DNA of 13,525 bases, from assembly GCA_948465625.1 (NCBI GenBank), contig CAOJXM010000006.1:1-13525 (forward strand). The letters are read 5' to 3'. Shown piece by piece: positions 1-5,917 of the stretch; the stretch's first letter is position 1, and each line of letters begins with the position of its first letter. The position numbers and the translations under genes were made by a program. The notes under the pieces are model-generated. The model was not told the DNA's origin. It saw only the letters and a list, made by a program, of their open reading frames with translations, and did no database searches. The stretch comes from an uncultured Clostridium sp. (GTDB lineage Bacteria; Bacillota; Clostridia; TANB77; CAG-508).

Positions 1-132
1 TATAAAATTAGCAAAAATGTTTAGAAATGTCACAAAAATACTTAATATAAATAAAAGTAGGTGTTTTTATTTTATACAAAAATATTGTAAAAATAGGAAA
101 TATATTATAAAATAAACAGGAAAGGAAGAAGA

Positions 133-519
133 ATGGAAGAGGAATACATTAATATAGGAAAAATAAATATAGAATTATTTAAGAAGATAAATAGTTCTAT
201 AAATACAGATGAAGTTATATTAACTCGTGAAAGATATCAGCATGTATTAGAGCAACATCCAAAGGATTTAGAGTTATATATAAATGATTTGAATAAAATT
301 GTTAAGTGTCCAGATTATATTTTAGAAGATGTCAAAAATAAGAATACAGCAATGGTAATTAGACATATAAAGGATACAAATGTAAATATAATTTTGAAGT
401 TAGCAGTAGGAGAAGATAAAGTTCATACCAAAAATTCTATAATGACATTTTATAGAATAAGGGATAAGAATTTAAAAAAATTACAACAAAAACATAAAAC
501 TATTTACAAAAATGAATAA
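133..519 (+). CDS. PBECR-type (barnase-EndoU-colicin E5/D-RelE-like) nuclease domain protein
   Basis: This 128-residue protein is almost entirely one small domain. Seen in the sequence: a segment starting VILTRERYQHVLEQH (residues 28-42) with histidines at 37 and 42, a helical DLxxYINDLNKIV stretch, a CPDYI turn (59-63), beta-rich VNIILKLAV (84-92), and a closing NSIMTFYRI strand (101-109). This order matches the phage-associated PBECR fold, a family of predicted RNases found alone or as toxin tips. It has no signal peptide or membrane segment, so it should act in the cytoplasm. The start is supported by AAAGGAAG just upstream of the ATG. Every asparagine codon is AAT, unlike prs and the peptidase genes, which prefer AAC; this suggests recent acquisition. 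A promoter-driven structured RNA begins right after its stop codon. Family assignment is from remembered motif layout; the RNA substrate and any toxin role are inference. Confidence 0.7.
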   Translation: MEEEYINIGKINIELFKKINSSINTDEVILTRERYQHVLEQHPKDLELYINDLNKIVKCPDYILEDVKNKNTAMVIRHIKDTNVNIILKLAVGEDKVHTKNSIMTFYRIRDKNLKKLQQKHKTIYKNE

Positions 520-530
520 ATATTGTATAA
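503..530 (+). promoter_or_regulatory. Sigma-A-type promoter for the downstream structured RNA
   Basis: TTTACA (503-508) and TATAAT (525-530) are separated by 16 bases, giving a predicted start near 537. The -35 overlaps the last codons of the nuclease gene. The -10 lies inside a perfect 9-bp inverted repeat (521-529 / 535-543), so a dimeric repressor binding there would block transcription. Confidence 0.55.
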
Positions 531-543
531 TTAATATACAATA
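521..543. promoter_or_regulatory. 9-bp perfect inverted repeat overlapping a -10 box
   Basis: TATTGTATA (521-529) and TATACAATA (535-543) are exact reverse complements separated by ATTAA. The left arm contains most of the -10 element and the right arm covers the predicted transcription start. It could be an operator, or chance symmetry in very AT-rich DNA. It is too AT-rich and too short for a terminator. Confidence 0.4.
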
Positions 544-669
544 AAATATAGGATATTGAAGTGGAGATTGTGCTGCCACGCACCCTATGGGTCAAAAGAA
601 ATGCAAGAAAGGGCACACTTGCCAATACCTATATTAATGGGAACACTCAAGCAATTGGGTGTTTCTTCC
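537..669 (+). ncRNA. Candidate structured noncoding RNA, family not recognised
   Basis: No reading frame fits here and the GC content is visibly higher than the flanks. A closing helix is formed by AATATAGG (545-552) with CCTATATT (628-635), continued by TATTG (554-558) with CAATA (623-627), then AAGTG (559-563) with CACTT (616-620), then TGC (571-573) with GCA (613-615). Inside is a short hairpin ACCC-TAT-GGGT (582-592) and a purine-rich single strand. A second hairpin (641-665) is capped by a GCAA tetraloop. A promoter ends at 530. It does not match what I remember of 6S, SRP RNA, tmRNA, RNase P, T-box or the common riboswitches. The next start codon is at 904 behind its own promoter, so this is more likely a standalone RNA than a riboswitch. 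Boundaries are approximate. Confidence 0.5.
640..669 (+). terminator. GNRA-capped hairpin, possible weak terminator
   Basis: GAACACTCAA (641-650) pairs with TTGGGTGTTTC (655-665) around a GCAA loop, with one bulged T and one G-T wobble. It is followed by TTCCGTTT, a poor T-tract, so it may be a structural end of the RNA rather than an efficient intrinsic terminator. Confidence 0.4.
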
Positions 670-670
670 G

Positions 671-751
671 TTTAGCATTGTGTTATTTTAGATAGTAGTA
701 AAATTTTTGTTATGGGGAATTGTGCAAGTGTTTTAGAATTGTGTTATTATA
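671..751. repeat. Imperfect 20-bp direct repeat in a noncoding stretch
   Basis: The segments 671-690 and 732-751 match at 18 of 20 positions, sharing TTTAG then ATTGTGTTATT then TA. They lie between the structured RNA and the promoter of the small membrane protein. I see no gene in 670-830. The copies could be paired regulator sites or the remains of a local duplication. Confidence 0.35.
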
Positions 752-795
752 CCTTCCAATAAATTTATACCATACCGTGTTTAAGAAAATACATA

Positions 796-824
796 TTGAC
801 AACATTATGTAAATAGAGTATAAT
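796..824 (+). promoter_or_regulatory. Consensus sigma-A promoter for the small membrane protein gene
   Basis: TTGACA (796-801), a 17-base spacer and TATAAT (819-824) match the consensus exactly. The predicted start is near 831, leaving a leader of about 70 bases before the ATG at 904. I see no recognisable riboswitch in that leader. Confidence 0.8.
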
Positions 825-903
825 ATCTTGAAAGAATGTTTCGTACTCCAAGCAACTTAAGCAAGAGCATCTTTGAAAAATAATTTAATGGAGGAAAATT
901 GTT

Positions 904-1182
904 ATGCAGAGGGGAAATTTAGAAGCTTCAGTAGCAGTTTTAGCAGCAGTAATTCTTGGAGAGTTAGCATTAGGAAATATCGAAAATTTTATATTGTTTT
1001 TTCCTTTTCTAACAGGAGCAATTGTAGTTGAGATAGTTGCTATTATGCGGTTTGAAAAAAACTTATTCGGAAGAATAATGCAGATAATAGCAATCATATC
1101 AATTATTACCAAGGTTATCACCCTAATTTATTGGGTGGCTATAATTGTTGGGATATTTATCAGAGTAACAATAAGAGCATAA
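904..1182 (+). CDS. Small hydrophobic membrane protein, function unknown
   Basis: The product has 92 residues, most of them hydrophobic, and I do not recognise the family. Likely membrane segments are around residues 8-24, 27-48 and 57-88, the last probably forming two passes or one long hairpin, with the charged loop RFEKNLFGR (about 49-57) between them. There is no cleavable signal peptide or cysteine-based motif. The start is chosen by GGAGG (890-894) nine bases before the ATG. It is a single-gene unit with a perfect consensus promoter upstream and a 10-bp hairpin just after the stop, so strong constitutive expression is expected. Its genomic position, after a structured RNA and before prs, gives no functional hint. 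The antiparallel open frame over the same bases is a shadow with no ribosome binding site. Confidence 0.65.
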   Translation: MQRGNLEASVAVLAAVILGELALGNIENFILFFPFLTGAIVVEIVAIMRFEKNLFGRIMQIIAIISIITKVITLIYWVAIIVGIFIRVTIRA

Positions 1183-1191
1183 CAAGAAGAG

Positions 1192-1217
1192 GGACACATG
1201 CAAAAAAGCATGTGTCC
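1192..1217 (+). terminator. Hairpin after the small membrane protein gene
   Basis: GGACACATGC (1192-1201) and GCATGTGTCC (1208-1217) form a perfect 10-bp stem with an AAAAAA loop. The downstream tract GTATTCATAT is only moderately T-rich, so terminator strength is uncertain, but position and stem quality support the call. Confidence 0.65.
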
Positions 1218-1291
1218 GTATTCATATAATATGAAAAAATAACAACTCCTAACAAACCATTTACGAAAAAACACAAAATTTTACAAAAATA

Positions 1292-1320
1292 TATACAACA
1301 TTACAACAAAGTGATATAAT
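1292..1320 (+). promoter_or_regulatory. Promoter of prs
   Basis: TATACA (1292-1297) and TATAAT (1315-1320) are spaced by 17 bases, giving a leader of about 30 bases. The -35 matches the consensus at 4 of 6 positions. The rest of the 1218-1356 gap is AT-rich with no other feature seen. Confidence 0.55.
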
Positions 1321-1356
1321 CAATAGGTAAAATATTGTAAAAAGGGGTTATAAGTT

Positions 1357-2301
1357 ATGGAAAACATTAAAATTTTTGCTTGTAAATCAGCAGAAAACTT
1401 TACAAAAGAAATGTGTGATTGTTTAGAACTACCAATGGGAAAAATAAACTCAATGAAATTCAAAAACGACAACAACTTTGTGCAAATACTAGAAACCGTA
1501 AGAGACCAAGACGTATACATTGTACAAACTACACAACCACCAGTAAATGAAAGAGTAATGGAACTACTAATCACAGTTGATGCAGCCAAAAGAGCATCAG
1601 CAAGAAGAGTAAACGTAGTATTACCATACTACATCTACTCAAGGTCAGACAAAAAAGACCAACCACGTGTACCAATCACAGCAAGACTAATGGCAGAACT
1701 AATAGAAGCAGCAGGGGCAGACAGAGTTATAACATGTGACTTACACAACCCAGCAATACAAGCATATTTTAACATAAACTGTGACAGACTATCTGCACAA
1801 AACTTATTACAGGCCTACTTTAAAGAAAAGAACTTACAAGACATGGTAATTGTAGCAACCGATGCAGGAAGTTCAAAAAAAGCATATAAATATTCTGAAT
1901 ACTTTGGTTGTCCAATTGCCTTAATCGACAAAAGAAGAGCAGGAAATGACGATCGAGCAATTGCAAGTACTGTAATTGGAGATGTAAAAGACAAAGACTG
2001 TATCATATTTGATGATGAAATCGATACAGCAGGCTCTATGATAGAAACTGCAAAAATACTAGAAAAATTTGGAGCAAGAAGCATCTATGCAGGTTGTACC
2101 CATGGAATCCTATCAGGACCAGCCATTGAAAGAATACAAAACTCACCAATCAAAGAATTAGTCATAACCAACACAGTACCACTAACAGACGAAAAGAAAA
2201 TAGACAAAATAAAAGTATTATCTATCGCACCATTATTTGCAGAAACCATAAAAAGACTAAACGAAGGTAGACCACTAGGAGAACTACTTAAGATTTATTA
2301 A
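1357..2301 (+). CDS. prs: Ribose-phosphate pyrophosphokinase (PRPP synthase)
   Basis: This enzyme transfers pyrophosphate from ATP to ribose 5-phosphate, making PRPP for purine, pyrimidine, NAD, histidine and tryptophan synthesis in the cytoplasm. The 314 residues match the usual length. Visible family motifs are PYYIYSRSDKK (90-100, equivalent to the PYxxYARQDRK ATP site), PRVPITARL, the Mg-binding CDLH (127-130), the flexible-loop DKRRAGNDDRA, and the PRPP-binding loop FDDEIDTAGS (218-227). Several positions differ from textbook enzymes: DLHNPAIQAYF replaces DLHAxQIQGFF, and the PRPP loop has Glu221 where Met or Ile is common. AAAGGGG (1341-1347) supports the start. It appears monocistronic, because rpsU has its own promoter 16 bases after the stop. 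The core residues suggest it is active; altered allosteric control is possible but unproven. Confidence 0.93.
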   Translation: MENIKIFACKSAENFTKEMCDCLELPMGKINSMKFKNDNNFVQILETVRDQDVYIVQTTQPPVNERVMELLITVDAAKRASARRVNVVLPYYIYSRSDKKDQPRVPITARLMAELIEAAGADRVITCDLHNPAIQAYFNINCDRLSAQNLLQAYFKEKNLQDMVIVATDAGSSKKAYKYSEYFGCPIALIDKRRAGNDDRAIASTVIGDVKDKDCIIFDDEIDTAGSMIETAKILEKFGARSIYAGCTHGILSGPAIERIQNSPIKELVITNTVPLTDEKKIDKIKVLSIAPLFAETIKRLNEGRPLGELLKIY

Positions 2302-2316
2302 ATCGGCAAAATATCC

Positions 2317-2346
2317 TTGACAAAACTACAGCAACTAGAGTATAAT
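2317..2346 (+). promoter_or_regulatory. Consensus promoter of rpsU-yqeY
   Basis: TTGACA (2317-2322) and TATAAT (2341-2346) are spaced by 18 bases. The leader, about 2353-2401, contains the small palindrome CACATGATGTG (2361-2371), a possible hairpin or operator. No terminator is seen between prs and this promoter. Confidence 0.8.
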
Positions 2347-2401
2347 AGTTAAAGAAATTCCACATGATGTGTTAAATGCTGGAAGGAGGGGAACAATTAT
2401 T

Positions 2402-2572
2402 ATGTCAGAAGTAAAAGTTAATAATGGAAATATAGAAGATGCGTTAAAAAGATTTAAAAGGCAATGTGCAAGAAATGGAGTACTACAAGAAGTACGTAAA
2501 AGAGAGCATTATGAAAAGCCTAGTGTAAAGAGAAAGAAAAAATCAGAGGCTGCAAGAAAAAGAAAATTTTAA
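2402..2572 (+). CDS. rpsU: 30S ribosomal protein S21
   Basis: This short, very basic protein (56 residues) binds the 30S subunit near the anti-Shine-Dalgarno region of 16S rRNA and helps translation start. Diagnostic features are the N-terminal EVKVNNGNIEDALKRFKRQ, then VLQEVRKREHYEKPS, and a Lys/Arg-rich tail ending KRKKKSEAARKRKF. I start it at MSEVKV because GGAAGGAGGGG lies at the right distance upstream and family members begin here; an in-frame ATG at 2369 would add 11 unrelated residues. It shares a consensus promoter with yqeY, a conserved gene pair in Firmicutes. Confidence 0.96.
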   Translation: MSEVKVNNGNIEDALKRFKRQCARNGVLQEVRKREHYEKPSVKRKKKSEAARKRKF

Positions 2573-2586
2573 TAACAAATACATAG

Positions 2587-2618
2587 ACAAGGTGTTTTCG
2601 AAAAAGAAAGCACCTTGT
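2587..2618 (+). other. Intercistronic hairpin between rpsU and yqeY
   Basis: ACAAGGTG (2587-2594) pairs perfectly with CACCTTGT (2611-2618). Only two T residues follow, so full termination is unlikely. It probably acts as an attenuator or as a 3' stabiliser that lets rpsU be expressed above yqeY. Its 3' arm ends about eight bases before the yqeY ribosome binding site. Confidence 0.5.
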
Positions 2619-2641
2619 TTGATAAAAAGGAGAGACAAAAC

Positions 2642-3082
2642 ATGTTAAAAGAAAAATTATTAGAAGATTTAAAAAGTGCAATGAAAGACAAAAACGAAAT
2701 TAGAAAAAACACAGTGCAAATGGTAAGAGCTGCCATATTACAAATCGAAAAAGACAAAAACATTCAAGTAGAAGATAACCAAATCATCGAAATCATTGCA
2801 AAAGAAAGCAAAAAAAGAAAAGACTCATTAGAAGACTATAAAAAAGCAGATAGACAAGATATTATTGAGCAAGTAGAGCAGGAAATAGCAATTTTGGCAG
2901 AATATTTACCAAAACAACTATCAAAAGAAGAAATTACAACAATCGTAGCAGACATTATAAAAAAGGTAGAAGCTACCTCAATAAAAGACATGGGAAAAGT
3001 AATGAAAGAAGCAAAAGAACAAATTGGTGCAGCAGCAGATGGAAAAACAATCAACGAAGTAGTAAAAGAATTATTAGCGTAG
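2642..3082 (+). CDS. yqeY: GatB/YqeY domain-containing protein
   Basis: The 146 residues match the YqeY family length (about 148). The family resembles the C-terminal tRNA-binding tail domain of the amidotransferase subunit GatB; its physiological role is not firmly established. Seen here: a helical N-terminal half (MLKEKLLEDLKSAMKDKNE, then the typical TVQMVRAAILQIEKDK), the middle motif AILAEYLPKQLSKEE, and the C-terminal MGKVMKEAKEQIGAAADGK signature followed by a VVKELL helix. The start at 2642 has AAGGAGAG at good spacing; an in-frame ATG at 2615 lies inside the preceding hairpin and lacks a binding site. It follows rpsU, the usual arrangement in Firmicutes. The strong terminator after the next small RNA would also end this transcript. 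Confidence 0.93.
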   Translation: MLKEKLLEDLKSAMKDKNEIRKNTVQMVRAAILQIEKDKNIQVEDNQIIEIIAKESKKRKDSLEDYKKADRQDIIEQVEQEIAILAEYLPKQLSKEEITTIVADIIKKVEATSIKDMGKVMKEAKEQIGAAADGKTINEVVKELLA

Positions 3083-3095
3083 GTGAAATTTGGTA

Positions 3096-3124
3096 TTGAC
3101 AATGTAAATAATTCACAGTATAAT
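3096..3124 (+). promoter_or_regulatory. Perfect consensus promoter of the second structured RNA
   Basis: TTGACA (3096-3101), a 17-base spacer and TATAAT (3119-3124) match the consensus exactly, beginning 13 bases after the yqeY stop. The predicted start is near 3131. No start codon with a ribosome binding site follows before the terminator, so the product is an RNA. Confidence 0.8.
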
Positions 3125-3130
3125 GAATAT

Positions 3131-3284
3131 ACTATAAAGAGAGTATTATCTCAATGAGCTGACATTTTAATCCGATAGAAAAGTAAGACGAATGAGCTTA
3201 CGGTTGGCGAACAACGATAAAATCAGTATAAAGGGAGAAATAGAGTACATTAGTATTCTACTTTCTCCTTTTTAAATTTTTTTT
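3131..3284 (+). ncRNA. Independently transcribed structured small RNA, family not recognised
   Basis: This stretch of about 150 bases has its own consensus promoter and its own strong terminator, with no plausible coding frame. It begins with a GAGA-GTATTA-TCTC hairpin (3139-3152). A closing helix then pairs CTGA..TTTTA.TC (from 3159) with GATAAAATCAG (3216-3226), with small bulges. It encloses two hairpins, GTAAG/CTTAC (3183-3187 / 3197-3201) and GTTG-GCGAA-CAAC (3203-3215), making a three-way-junction shape like a small aptamer. The octamer AATGAGCT occurs twice (3153-3160 and 3191-3198). It could be a trans-acting sRNA or a terminating riboswitch upstream of yfmF. I cannot match it to a remembered Rfam family; gut Clostridiales orphan RNA motifs are the group to compare. 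Confidence 0.65.
3234..3284 (+). terminator. Strong Rho-independent terminator
   Basis: GGAGAAATAGAGTAC (3234-3248) pairs with GTATTCTACTTTCTCC (3253-3268), with one bulged C and one wobble, around an ATTA loop. It is followed by T5, AAA and T8. It ends the structured RNA and probably any read-through from yqeY. Confidence 0.9.
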
Positions 3285-3293
3285 CTATACATC

Positions 3294-3323
3294 TTGTATA
3301 AAAATCCCCAAATATATTATACT
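3294..3323 (+). promoter_or_regulatory. Weak candidate promoter for yfmF-yfmH-lgt
   Basis: TTGTAT (3294-3299) and TATACT (3318-3323) are spaced 18 bases apart, and TATAAT also occurs at 3323-3328. The -35 match is poor. A promoter is needed because a strong terminator lies just upstream, but its exact position is uncertain. Confidence 0.35.
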
Positions 3324-3358
3324 ATAATAAGAAATAAAAACAAAGAAAGGAAGAAATT

Positions 3359-4630
3359 ATGAAATATAACAAAAAATCAATAAAAGAAGGAATTACACTT
3401 CATACCATAGAAACAGACAAATTCAAAACCAATCTATTATCCGTATTTCTTACCACACCATTAGAAAGACAAAACGTAACCTACAACGCCTTACTACCAA
3501 TGGTCTTAAGAAGAGGAAACAACCAACAAAAAACACAAGAAGAGCTAAGCATTGCCTTAGAAGAAATGTATGGAGCCTCTTTTGATTGTGGAGTCGAAAA
3601 AACAGGAGACAACCAAGCATTAAAATTTTACTTAGAAACCATCAATGACACCTTCTTACCAACCAAAGAAGATGTTATCAAACAAGCCATAAGCACACTT
3701 TTTAACATTGTATTCAACCCTATATTAGAAAACAACAAGCTAAAAGAAGAATACGTAAACTCAGAAAAAGAAAACCTAAAGCAAATCATCGAATCCAAAA
3801 AAGATAACAAAGCCAAATATGCACAAGAAAGATGTATCGAAGAAATGTATAAGGAAAAAGCCTATGGACTATACAAATTTGGATATTGTGAAGATATTGC
3901 ACAAATCAATACACAAAACCTATATCAGCACTATCAAAACCTAATAAACAACTGTAAAATCGATATCTTTGTATCAGGGCAAATAGAAAAAGCACAAATC
4001 GAACAAATCGTAGAACAAAACGAAAACATAAAAAAACTAAACCCAAGAAAAGCACAATACAACATAAACCAAGCAGAAGCAAAACAAAAAAAGCAACAAG
4101 AAGACATCATACAAGAAAGCATGGACATTACACAAGGAAAATTAGTAATTGGTATGGATTTACTAGAAACAGAAGAACAAGCTAAATTTGTAGCTTCTGT
4201 ATACAATGCCATTCTAGGAGGGACAGCCAACTCAAAACTATTCCAAAATGTAAGAGAAAAAGAAAGTCTAGCCTACACAGCAGGTTCAAGCTATATTAGA
4301 CCCAAAAACAATATCCTAATCAAATGCGGAATTGAAATAGAAAACTACGAAAAAGCAGTCAAAATTATAAAACAACAAATTGAAGACATGAAAACAGGAA
4401 ACTTCTCAGACGAAGACTTACAAAATGCAAAAACCAGTATCATATCAAGCGTCAAATTCATTCCAGATGAACAAGATACTGCATTAAGTTACCACTTTGG
4501 GCAAGAACTAGCCAATACCCATTTAAGCATAGACGAATACATCAAACAAATCGAAACCGTAACCAAAGAAGAAATACAAAAATTAGCCAACCAAATAGAA
4601 ATCAACACAATCTATTTCTTGAAAAATTAA
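3359..4630 (+). CDS. yfmF: M16 peptidase-like protein, YfmF family (non-catalytic partner)
   Basis: The 423 residues have the two-lobed M16 (pitrilysin/insulinase) layout, but the N-terminal lobe lacks the zinc-binding HxxEH: the equivalent stretch reads TYNALLPMVLRRGN. The C-terminal lobe keeps the family's GKLVIGMDLL strand, the YNAILGGTANSKLFQNVREKESLAYTAGS segment (AILGG..SKLFxxVREK.SLAY signature) and a late Arg-poor helix region. Such proteins pair with an active partner, here the next gene. NCBI calls this pair EF-P 5-aminopentanol modification-associated proteins YfmF and YfmH (ymfF/ymfH in Bacillus subtilis); the biochemical link to EF-P is from family naming, not visible here. AAAGGAAG supports the start. 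It leads an operon with yfmH (15-bp gap) and lgt. Codons are rich in AAC and ACC, as in prs. Confidence 0.87.
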   Translation: MKYNKKSIKEGITLHTIETDKFKTNLLSVFLTTPLERQNVTYNALLPMVLRRGNNQQKTQEELSIALEEMYGASFDCGVEKTGDNQALKFYLETINDTFLPTKEDVIKQAISTLFNIVFNPILENNKLKEEYVNSEKENLKQIIESKKDNKAKYAQERCIEEMYKEKAYGLYKFGYCEDIAQINTQNLYQHYQNLINNCKIDIFVSGQIEKAQIEQIVEQNENIKKLNPRKAQYNINQAEAKQKKQQEDIIQESMDITQGKLVIGMDLLETEEQAKFVASVYNAILGGTANSKLFQNVREKESLAYTAGSSYIRPKNNILIKCGIEIENYEKAVKIIKQQIEDMKTGNFSDEDLQNAKTSIISSVKFIPDEQDTALSYHFGQELANTHLSIDEYIKQIETVTKEEIQKLANQIEINTIYFLKN

Positions 4631-4645
4631 GGAGGAAAAAGCAAC

Positions 4646-5917
4646 ATGCAAATCATAGAAAATTTAAAAGTAAAAGAAAAAGTATATATAGAAAAATTAG
4701 AAAATGGATTAACCGTTCTAATCATTCCCAAAAACAATACAGCCAAAAAATATATGATATGGGGAACCAACTTTGGTTCCATTGACAACAACTTTGTTGC
4801 ACCACAAGATGAAAAAGCAACCCAAATACCAGATGGAGTAGCTCATTTTTTAGAGCACAAAATGTTTGAACAAGAAAATGGGACCAATAGTTTAGATGTG
4901 TTATCTGCATTAGGTGTAGATGCCAATGCTTATACCACAACCGACCATACCGCCTATCTATTTGAAACAACAGACAACTTTAAGCCAGCTTTAGAAGAAT
5001 TAATGAACTATGTACAAAATCCATACTTCACAGACGAAAATGTAGAAAAAGAAAAAGGGATTATTTCTCAAGAAATCAAAATGTATGATGACCAACCAGG
5101 TTGGCAAGTGTATATGAATGCTCTAAAACTAATGTATCATGACAATCCTATTAACATAGACATAGCAGGAAGTGTAGAATCCATTACCCAAATTGATAAA
5201 GAAACCCTATACAAATCCTACAACACCTTTTATCATCCATCTAACATGGCATTAATTGTATGTGGGGACTTTCAACCAGAAGAAATTTTACAAACCATAA
5301 AAGACAACCTAAAAAAAGACGTAAAAAAACAAGGAGAAATTAAAAGAAATTATCCAACAGAACCAGAAAGTATTGTAGCACCAGAAAAAACAGTAACAAT
5401 GGAAGTAAACATGCCAATGTTTACCATTGGATTAAAAGCAAAACCAGAGCAAGAAAAAATAGTCGCAAAGCACATTGCAGTAGAAATCATTTTGTATATG
5501 TTATTAGGAAAAAGTTCCTATGCATATCAAAAACTATACGAAGCAGGAGACATCATTAGCCAACCACAGCTAGAATACGAAAACGCAAAACAATATTCCC
5601 ATATATTAATATCAGGGCAATCCAAAAATCCACAAAATGTGGTAAAAATGTTAAAAGAACAAATCCAAAAATATCTAAAAAGTGGATTAGATGAGAAACA
5701 TTTTACAAGAATTAAGAAAAAGATATATGGAGACTATGTATCTGAATTTAATGAAGTAGGGAGCATTGCAAGAATGTTCTTAGCAGACTACTTCAAAGGA
5801 ATCAACAGTTTTGATTATTTAGAAGAATATGAACAAGTAACGCTAGAATATGCAAATCAAATCTTAAAGGAAATATTTGATTTAGAAAAAATGGTGGTGT
5901 CAATTGTAAAAGGATGA
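4646..5917 (+). CDS. yfmH: M16 zinc peptidase, YfmH family
   Basis: This is the catalytic partner of the preceding protein and has exactly the same length, 423 residues. The inverted zinc motif HFLEH is at 67-71 (His67, Glu70, His71), and the distal glutamates of the E-x6-E element are Glu136 and Glu143 in EKGIISQE. The substrate-cleft DANAYTTTDHTAYLFET stretch is also present. The C-terminal lobe contains FTIGLKAK and the LLGKSSYAYQKLYEAGDI segment. No signal peptide is seen, so it should be cytoplasmic. AAGGAGG (4629-4635) overlaps the yfmF stop and fixes the start. Its own stop overlaps the lgt start as ATGA, indicating translational coupling. The family is named for association with EF-P modification in Bacillus; the true substrate is not established. 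Confidence 0.9.
   Translation: MQIIENLKVKEKVYIEKLENGLTVLIIPKNNTAKKYMIWGTNFGSIDNNFVAPQDEKATQIPDGVAHFLEHKMFEQENGTNSLDVLSALGVDANAYTTTDHTAYLFETTDNFKPALEELMNYVQNPYFTDENVEKEKGIISQEIKMYDDQPGWQVYMNALKLMYHDNPINIDIAGSVESITQIDKETLYKSYNTFYHPSNMALIVCGDFQPEEILQTIKDNLKKDVKKQGEIKRNYPTEPESIVAPEKTVTMEVNMPMFTIGLKAKPEQEKIVAKHIAVEIILYMLLGKSSYAYQKLYEAGDIISQPQLEYENAKQYSHILISGQSKNPQNVVKMLKEQIQKYLKSGLDEKHFTRIKKKIYGDYVSEFNEVGSIARMFLADYFKGINSFDYLEEYEQVTLEYANQILKEIFDLEKMVVSIVKG

Noticed and set aside
1..132. Promoter for the PBECR nuclease gene (TTGTAA at 85-90 with TATAAA at 106-111)
   Set aside because: The spacing is 15 bases and both boxes are weak; the whole stretch is AT-rich, so I could not single out a real promoter or an upstream gene end.
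537..669. The first RNA as 6S RNA, SRP RNA, T-box or a c-di-GMP riboswitch
   Set aside because: It lacks the long 6S duplex with a central bubble, the SRP GGAA-tetraloop helix, the T-box AGGGTGGNACCGCG element and the c-di-GMP-I core; it is also far from a start codon and terminated before the next promoter.
885..1121. Minus-strand frame of 78 codons over the small membrane protein gene
   Set aside because: The plus-strand gene has a consensus promoter, a GGAGG site and a terminator-like hairpin; the minus frame has none of these.
2369..2401. Upstream in-frame ATG extending rpsU by 11 residues
   Set aside because: S21 proteins begin at MSEVKV-like sequence and the GGAAGGAGGGG binding site lies inside the would-be extension.
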